A stretch of 19,032 nt of DNA from NCBI GenBank assembly GCA_009936885.1, contig JAACDT010000131.1, forward strand, positions 1 through 19,032. The letters are read 5' to 3'. The notes beneath the pieces are model-generated. The model was given only the letters and a program-made list of their open reading frames with translations. It made no database searches and was not told the origin of the DNA. The translations under genes were made by a program, and so were the position numbers. Positions 14,440-19,032 of this stretch are shown in pieces. This DNA is from Alphaproteobacteria bacterium. GTDB taxonomy: Bacteria; Pseudomonadota; Alphaproteobacteria; Puniceispirillales; Puniceispirillaceae. Position 1 is the stretch's first letter; each line of letters begins with the position of its first letter.

Positions 14440-15896
14440 TATAACGCACCGGATATCGGAAAATTAGTTGCTGCAAAGTAAGTCCATTCACGTAATGGAC
14501 CGATAATAAATAAAAATAAACCAGTTACCACCAATGAAGCGGTAAGAATAATAATGTTTTCCTTTGGTGCATTAGTATCTAGTGGCTGGTCAACATCCTC
14601 AAAATACATCAGCTTGATAATACGCAAATAATAAAAAGCCCCAATGACAGAGGTTAAAACCCCTAATATCGCTAATGGAATTAAACCTGCATTAACTGCT
14701 GCTAAAAACACGTACCATTTTGCAAAAAATCCAGCCAATGGCGGAATGCCTGCCATAGAAAACATAAATACCATCAATCCAAAAGCGCAATAAGGATGAG
14801 TAGATGAAAAGCCCGCTAAATCAGATAATTTTTGAACAGGAAGTCCATCACGCCTCATCATCAAAATGATTGAAAAGGTACCAGCTCCCATAAAAATATA
14901 GGTTGTCATATAAATCATCACACCTGCCGCACCTTGCTGTGTTCCTGCAGCCAACCCAGCAAGAGCATACCCCATATGCGCAATAGATGAATAGGCCATC
15001 ATACGCTTTAAGTCTTTTTGCATAATGGCACCATAAGCACCAACAGCCATCGATGCAACAGAAAGTGCGATTATTACTTGCATCCATTCCAGTCGGATAT
15101 CAGCAAACACGAAATGTGTAACATTCAGAAGTAGCGAGATGGCAGCAACCTTGGGCGCTATTGCAAATAAAGCTGTAACTGGCGTAGGCGCGCCCTCATA
15201 TACATCTGGTGTCCACATATGGAACGGTGCTGCAGAAACCTTAAACGCCAATCCAGACAGCAGGAATACAACCCCAATAATCATCCCTGACGACGCGCCA
15301 TTCTGGGCAATACTTGATGCAATTTCTCCAAACTGGGTAGAGCCACTGAAACCGTAAATTAAAGAGGCGCCATATAACAGCATTCCTGATGACAAAGCAC
15401 CTAGCAGAAAATATTTCAATCCGGCTTCAGATGATTTAAGGGAACGTGTATTCATCGCAGCAATAACATAAAGAGGAAGAGATTGTAGCTCAAGACCCAT
15501 ATATAATGAAATCAGATCATTAGCCGAAATCATTAACAGCATACCTAAAGTGGCAAGCATAATTAAAACCTGATATTCAGGTTTTTCCACTCCATCAGAC
15601 CAATCTTCATCAACCATCCAACACGCAAAAAACGCCCCGATAAGCACCAATCCCTTCATATAAACCAGAAAACCATCTATTTTAAACAAACCAAGAAAAA
15701 TAACTTGGCTTTCTGACGGCAATATAAAAGTAGTTGCAAATGCAAACCCATACCCTACCAATGCAATCATTTTTACAAGTCTTCTAGAACCAAGAGACTC
15801 CCCAGTAAAGGCAGCCATTAAAACAAGGCCTAATGCCACAACTGCCAGAATATATTCTGGCATAGCGGCTTGAAAAGTCATTTGTGTAAACAGCAT
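14439..15896 (-). CDS. nuoN: NADH-quinone oxidoreductase subunit N
   Basis: Antiporter-like membrane subunit of complex I, one of three proton-pumping modules. The 485 residues are almost entirely hydrophobic with about 14 predicted helices. MGLELQSLPLYV (133-144) carries the conserved glutamate pair region. The core FKVSAAPFHMWTPDVYEGAPTPVTAL begins at Lys219, and the broken-helix signature is intact. The start is ATG at 15896, with AGGA 12 bases upstream; an ATG 15 bases further in is an alternative. It is the last nuo gene; nuoM ends 26 bases upstream and birA overlaps its stop by one base. Confidence 0.96.
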   Translation of the reverse strand: MLFTQMTFQAAMPEYILAVVALGLVLMAAFTGESLGSRRLVKMIALVGYGFAFATTFILPSESQVIFLGLFKIDGFLVYMKGLVLIGAFFACWMVDEDWSDGVEKPEYQVLIMLATLGMLLMISANDLISLYMGLELQSLPLYVIAAMNTRSLKSSEAGLKYFLLGALSSGMLLYGASLIYGFSGSTQFGEIASSIAQNGASSGMIIGVVFLLSGLAFKVSAAPFHMWTPDVYEGAPTPVTALFAIAPKVAAISLLLNVTHFVFADIRLEWMQVIIALSVASMAVGAYGAIMQKDLKRMMAYSSIAHMGYALAGLAAGTQQGAAGVMIYMTTYIFMGAGTFSIILMMRRDGLPVQKLSDLAGFSSTHPYCAFGLMVFMFSMAGIPPLAGFFAKWYVFLAAVNAGLIPLAILGVLTSVIGAFYYLRIIKLMYFEDVDQPLDTNAPKENIIILTASLVVTGLFLFIIGPLREWTYFAATNFPISGAL

Positions 15897-15922
15897 AGTT
15901 TAGAATAAATCCTTTAAATTGG

Positions 15923-17428
15923 TTATTGGATATTGGCTGTTGCCATTTGGGTGTTCGACACAGCTTCACTAATCAAAGCAACCACCGGGTTCAAGACATC
16001 TAACAGGGGTGCTGGATATACCCCAAACCACACAATAAAAATTGTTAATGGTGCCAAAATTGTGATTTCCCGATTATTCAGGACAGGCATACGAATAACC
16101 TCCCCTTTTTCAGCTCTTCCAAAAACAACTCTGCGGTAAAGCCACAACATATAAGTTGCACCAAGAACCAAACCTGTTGCAGCAAAAAACGCAACGAGTG
16201 AACTTGCTTGATAAGCGCCAACGAGCACCAAAATTTCGCCAACAAATCCTGACGTTCCTGGCAGACCAACAGATGCAAGCATCATAATCATAAAAAACAC
16301 CGCATAGTTTGGCATTACATCTGCGACGCCGCCATAAGCATCTATTTCTCTTGTATGCAGCCTGTCATAAACAATACCAACACAAAAGAACAGGGCGGCA
16401 GATACAAGACCATGACTAATCATCTGAAACATTGCACCTGTTATTCCTTGCTCATTCAGAGTAAAGATGCCGATTGTCACAAACCCCATATGCGCCACAG
16501 AAGAATAAGCAATTAGCTTTTTCATATCGCTCTGTGCAAGCGCGACGAGAGATGTATAAATTATAGCAACAACCGAAAGTACAAATATAAAGGGTGCAAA
16601 ATAGACAGATGCATCTGGAAACATAGGTAATGAGAAGCGAATAAAACCATACCCACCCATTTTTAATAACACACCAGCCAAAATCATTGACCCAGCCGTT
16701 GGGGCCTCCACATGCGCATCAGGCAGCCATGTATGAACAGGCCACATGGGAACTTTTACAGCAAATGAGGCAAAAAAGCCAATAAACAGCCAGTATTGTA
16801 GCTGTGGCGGGAAGTTAAAATCTGAAAGAACAGGAATATCAGTTGTTCCAGCTTGCAGATACATAACCATAATACCAACGAGCATCAAAACGGAGCCTGC
16901 AAGCGTATATAAAAAGAATTTAAAAGCAGCATATACTCTCCGCGGCCCGCCCCAAATTCCGATGATCAAAAACATCGGAATTAATACGCCTTCAAAAAAC
17001 AAATAGAACATCATCATATCAAGTGATGCAAACATTCCAACCATCATCGTTTCTAACACGAGGAATGCTATCATAAATTCGCGGACTTTATTTTTAATGG
17101 AATGCCAGCTCGCTAATATCGAAAGCGGTGTTAAAAATGTTGATAGCAAAATCAAGGGCATCGATATGCCATCCACACCCAAATGATAGGATATACCGCT
17201 ACCTGCGATCCATTCAACCTGCTCTTCGAATTGATAGCCAGCCATCGTGGTATCAAATCCGAAATACAAGATAAGAGATACAATAAATGTGAAACTAGAA
17301 ACCCAAATTGTAAGCATTTTACAATTATGCTCGGACGATTTGTTATTCCCGCTTGCTAGGAGAATAAACAAAACACCCATAAGAGGAAGGAACGTTACGA
17401 TAGACAGAATTGGCCAAGATGACAGCAT
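15923..17428 (-). CDS. nuoM: NADH-quinone oxidoreductase subunit M
   Basis: Second antiporter-like proton-pumping membrane subunit of complex I. It is 501 residues with about 14 predicted helices. LGVDGISMPLILL (83-95) is a family signature and FFEGVLIPMF has the conserved proton-channel glutamate Glu146. KVPMWPVHTWLPDAHVEAPTAGS (225-247) starts with the channel lysine and contains the HTWLPDAHVEAPT box shared by NuoL, M and N. Lys256 lies in VLLKMGGYG. The start is ATG at 17428, three bases after the nuoL stop, and its GGGAG ribosome-binding site lies inside the nuoL end, so the genes are coupled. Confidence 0.97.
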   Translation of the reverse strand: MLSSWPILSIVTFLPLMGVLFILLASGNNKSSEHNCKMLTIWVSSFTFIVSLILYFGFDTTMAGYQFEEQVEWIAGSGISYHLGVDGISMPLILLSTFLTPLSILASWHSIKNKVREFMIAFLVLETMMVGMFASLDMMMFYLFFEGVLIPMFLIIGIWGGPRRVYAAFKFFLYTLAGSVLMLVGIMVMYLQAGTTDIPVLSDFNFPPQLQYWLFIGFFASFAVKVPMWPVHTWLPDAHVEAPTAGSMILAGVLLKMGGYGFIRFSLPMFPDASVYFAPFIFVLSVVAIIYTSLVALAQSDMKKLIAYSSVAHMGFVTIGIFTLNEQGITGAMFQMISHGLVSAALFFCVGIVYDRLHTREIDAYGGVADVMPNYAVFFMIMMLASVGLPGTSGFVGEILVLVGAYQASSLVAFFAATGLVLGATYMLWLYRRVVFGRAEKGEVIRMPVLNNREITILAPLTIFIVWFGVYPAPLLDVLNPVVALISEAVSNTQMATANIQ

Positions 17429-17431
17429 ATC

Positions 17432-19032
17432 TTATCTCCCAAATCCGCTGAAATACCAGGACAACAACATTACAACCCCTATCATCATAGCAAATGCATA
17501 GTGATAAACATATCCAGATTGTAATTTTGACAATTTGTTAGAGCCATTAAGCACGAGCCCAGACAAGCCATCAGGTCCAAACGCATCAATGGTTTGCTTA
17601 TCACCTTTAACCCACAAAAACGTGCCAAAACGAACCGATGCACGCACAAATAATAGGTCATATAACTCGTCAAAAAACCATTTATTGAAGAAAAGCGTAT
17701 GTATTGGCCTTGCCATCGACACTACCCGTGCAGGCAAAGACGGAATGATTAGGTATGCGATAATAGCCAAACCAACGCCTGCCGCGGCGAGAATAACGGG
17801 AAGTCTTTTTACCCATTCTGCAACGTGATGTGCCTCTTCCATCGCATGATGTTCAGGTAATATAAACAGTGAGTCTCCCCAGAAATAACTCATATCATAG
17901 CCAACAAAGCTTTGATAACCAAACCAGCCCGCAAAAATCGCTCCAAAGGCAAGCGGAATAAGAGGCAATATCATAATTGGTGGGGATTCATGAACATGCT
18001 CAAACACCTCTGCACTACAACGCGGCTTGCCGTGAAAGGCCATTATCAATAAACGCCAGCTATAAAATGCAGTTAACAATGCAGCAGCACAGCCAAGCCA
18101 AAAGGCCATTTGACCTGTAAAGCTGTGAGAGGCCCAGGCTGCCTCTAAAATCATATCTTTTGAGTAATAGCCTGCAAAAAACGGAAAGCCTGCTAATGCT
18201 AGTGAGCCTATCCACATTAAGCAGTAGGTTATTGGGATTTTCCGCCAAATACCTCCCATATTTCGCAAATCCTGCTCATCTGAAAGCGCATGTATGACAG
18301 ACCCTGCCCCTAAAAATAAAAGCGCCTTGAAAAAAGCATGGGTGGTGAGATGAAACATCGCGGCTGGATAGGCAGAAACACCCGCTGCAAAAAACATATA
18401 TCCTAATTGTGAACAGGTAGAATAGGCTATTACGCGCTTAATATCAACTTGTGTCATTCCAATCGTAGCAGCAAAAATTGCGGTAAGCGCGCCAACTACT
18501 GTTATCACATCAAGTGCAAATGGCGCATATTCAATAACAGGGGATAATCTGCAAACAAGGAAAATCCCTGCTGTTACCATTGTTGCTGCATGTATAAGGG
18601 CTGATACAGGGGTTGGCCCTTCCATGGCATCAGGAAGCCAAGTATGCAATCCAAGCTGGGCAGATTTACCCATCGCACCAATAAATAATAATATTGCAGC
18701 CACTTCTAATGCTGGCAACTCAAAACCTAAAAATACAATAGTGGTTTTAGAAAAATCAGATGCATTAGAAAAAATGTCATCAAACTCTATACTACCAAAT
18801 ACATAAAAGATTACAAAAATGCCAAGAGCAAATCCAAAATCACCAACTCTATTTACAATAAAGGCTTTCATTGCCGCCTTATGGGCAGACGGCTTATGGT
18901 ACCAAAAACCAATTAATAAATAAGATGCAACACCAACGCCTTCCCATCCAAAAAACAATTGAAGCAGGTTATCAGATGTCACAAGCATCAACATGGCAAA
19001 TGTAAATAAGCTCAGATACGACATGAAACGCG
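17432..19032 (-). CDS. nuoL: NADH-quinone oxidoreductase subunit L (5' end outside window)
   Basis: Distal antiporter-like membrane subunit of complex I, with the long lateral helix and C-terminal extension. About 533 C-terminal residues are visible. The frame is open to the window edge, and the roughly 100-residue N-terminal part expected for NuoL is missing, so the ATG at 19024 is internal. FFGWEGVGVASYLLIGFWY (with the conserved glutamate), MGKSAQLGLHTWLPDAMEGPTPVSALIHAATMVTAG and IAYSTCSQLGYMF are all NuoL signatures. The C-terminal region FNKWFFDELYDLLFV and the last membrane helix (ending YFSGFGR) fit the family. It precedes nuoM by three bases. Confidence 0.97.
   Translation of the reverse strand, partial: RFMSYLSLFTFAMLMLVTSDNLLQLFFGWEGVGVASYLLIGFWYHKPSAHKAAMKAFIVNRVGDFGFALGIFVIFYVFGSIEFDDIFSNASDFSKTTIVFLGFELPALEVAAILLFIGAMGKSAQLGLHTWLPDAMEGPTPVSALIHAATMVTAGIFLVCRLSPVIEYAPFALDVITVVGALTAIFAATIGMTQVDIKRVIAYSTCSQLGYMFFAAGVSAYPAAMFHLTTHAFFKALLFLGAGSVIHALSDEQDLRNMGGIWRKIPITYCLMWIGSLALAGFPFFAGYYSKDMILEAAWASHSFTGQMAFWLGCAAALLTAFYSWRLLIMAFHGKPRCSAEVFEHVHESPPIMILPLIPLAFGAIFAGWFGYQSFVGYDMSYFWGDSLFILPEHHAMEEAHHVAEWVKRLPVILAAAGVGLAIIAYLIIPSLPARVVSMARPIHTLFFNKWFFDELYDLLFVRASVRFGTFLWVKGDKQTIDAFGPDGLSGLVLNGSNKLSKLQSGYVYHYAFAMMIGVVMLLSWYFSGFGR

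Noticed and set aside
1..19032. CRISPR arrays, insertion sequences, phage genes, tRNA or rRNA genes, or a new defence or biosynthetic system
   Set aside because: I found no spaced direct repeats, terminal inverted repeats with a transposase, or RNA-gene signatures. Nearly all the sequence is assigned to core housekeeping genes in a known order.

Overview
This is a compact, AT-rich, almost entirely minus-strand chromosomal segment that looks like a low-GC alphaproteobacterium. The lineage call rests on family and gene-order signatures. These are a ubiquinol-cytochrome c chaperone followed by a DUF177 (YceD-like) gene, plsX, fabH, ihfA and a MerR gene; a glyA-nrdR-ribD-ribE-ribBA-ribH-nusB run; and nuoL-nuoM-nuoN-birA-coaX-rnj-DUF1467. 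I cannot name a genus. Free-living marine relatives such as SAR116-like lineages are a guess from base composition and synteny only. I see no mobile elements, CRISPR arrays, tRNAs or rRNAs.

Layout, read in the direction of transcription (right to left). (1) 19032-10975: the end of the respiratory complex I operon (nuoL partial, nuoM, nuoN), tightly linked to birA (biotin-protein ligase without a DNA-binding domain), coaX (type III pantothenate kinase), rnj (RNase J) and a two-helix DUF1467 membrane protein. It closes with a strong rho-independent hairpin at 10945-10976. (2) 10974-10699: a gene-free leader with two candidate inverted repeats and a weak candidate promoter. (3) 10698-4571: rpiB, glyA, nrdR, ribD, ribE, ribBA, ribH, nusB, with 4-base stop/start overlaps at nrdR/ribD and ribH/nusB. 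This is the riboflavin pathway embedded in a housekeeping operon. (4) 4522-3995: the only plus-strand gene, a BamE-like outer-membrane assembly lipoprotein interrupted by one in-frame TAA. (5) 3908-1: ubiquinol-cytochrome c chaperone, DUF177, plsX and fabH. These are followed by ihfA, which has its own good promoter and may be leaderless, and an overlapping MerR-family regulator that runs off the window.

The window is mostly ordinary core metabolism: lipid synthesis initiation, flavin synthesis, one-carbon and pentose metabolism, CoA and biotin cofactor steps, and complex I. I found no convincing new system. The best points for a second look are the single nonsense codon in an otherwise readable bamE, the RibBA protein whose GTP cyclohydrolase II half has lost its zinc and catalytic motifs, a 13-bp tandem repeat that duplicates the ribBA ribosome-binding site, and the apparently leaderless ihfA promoter.
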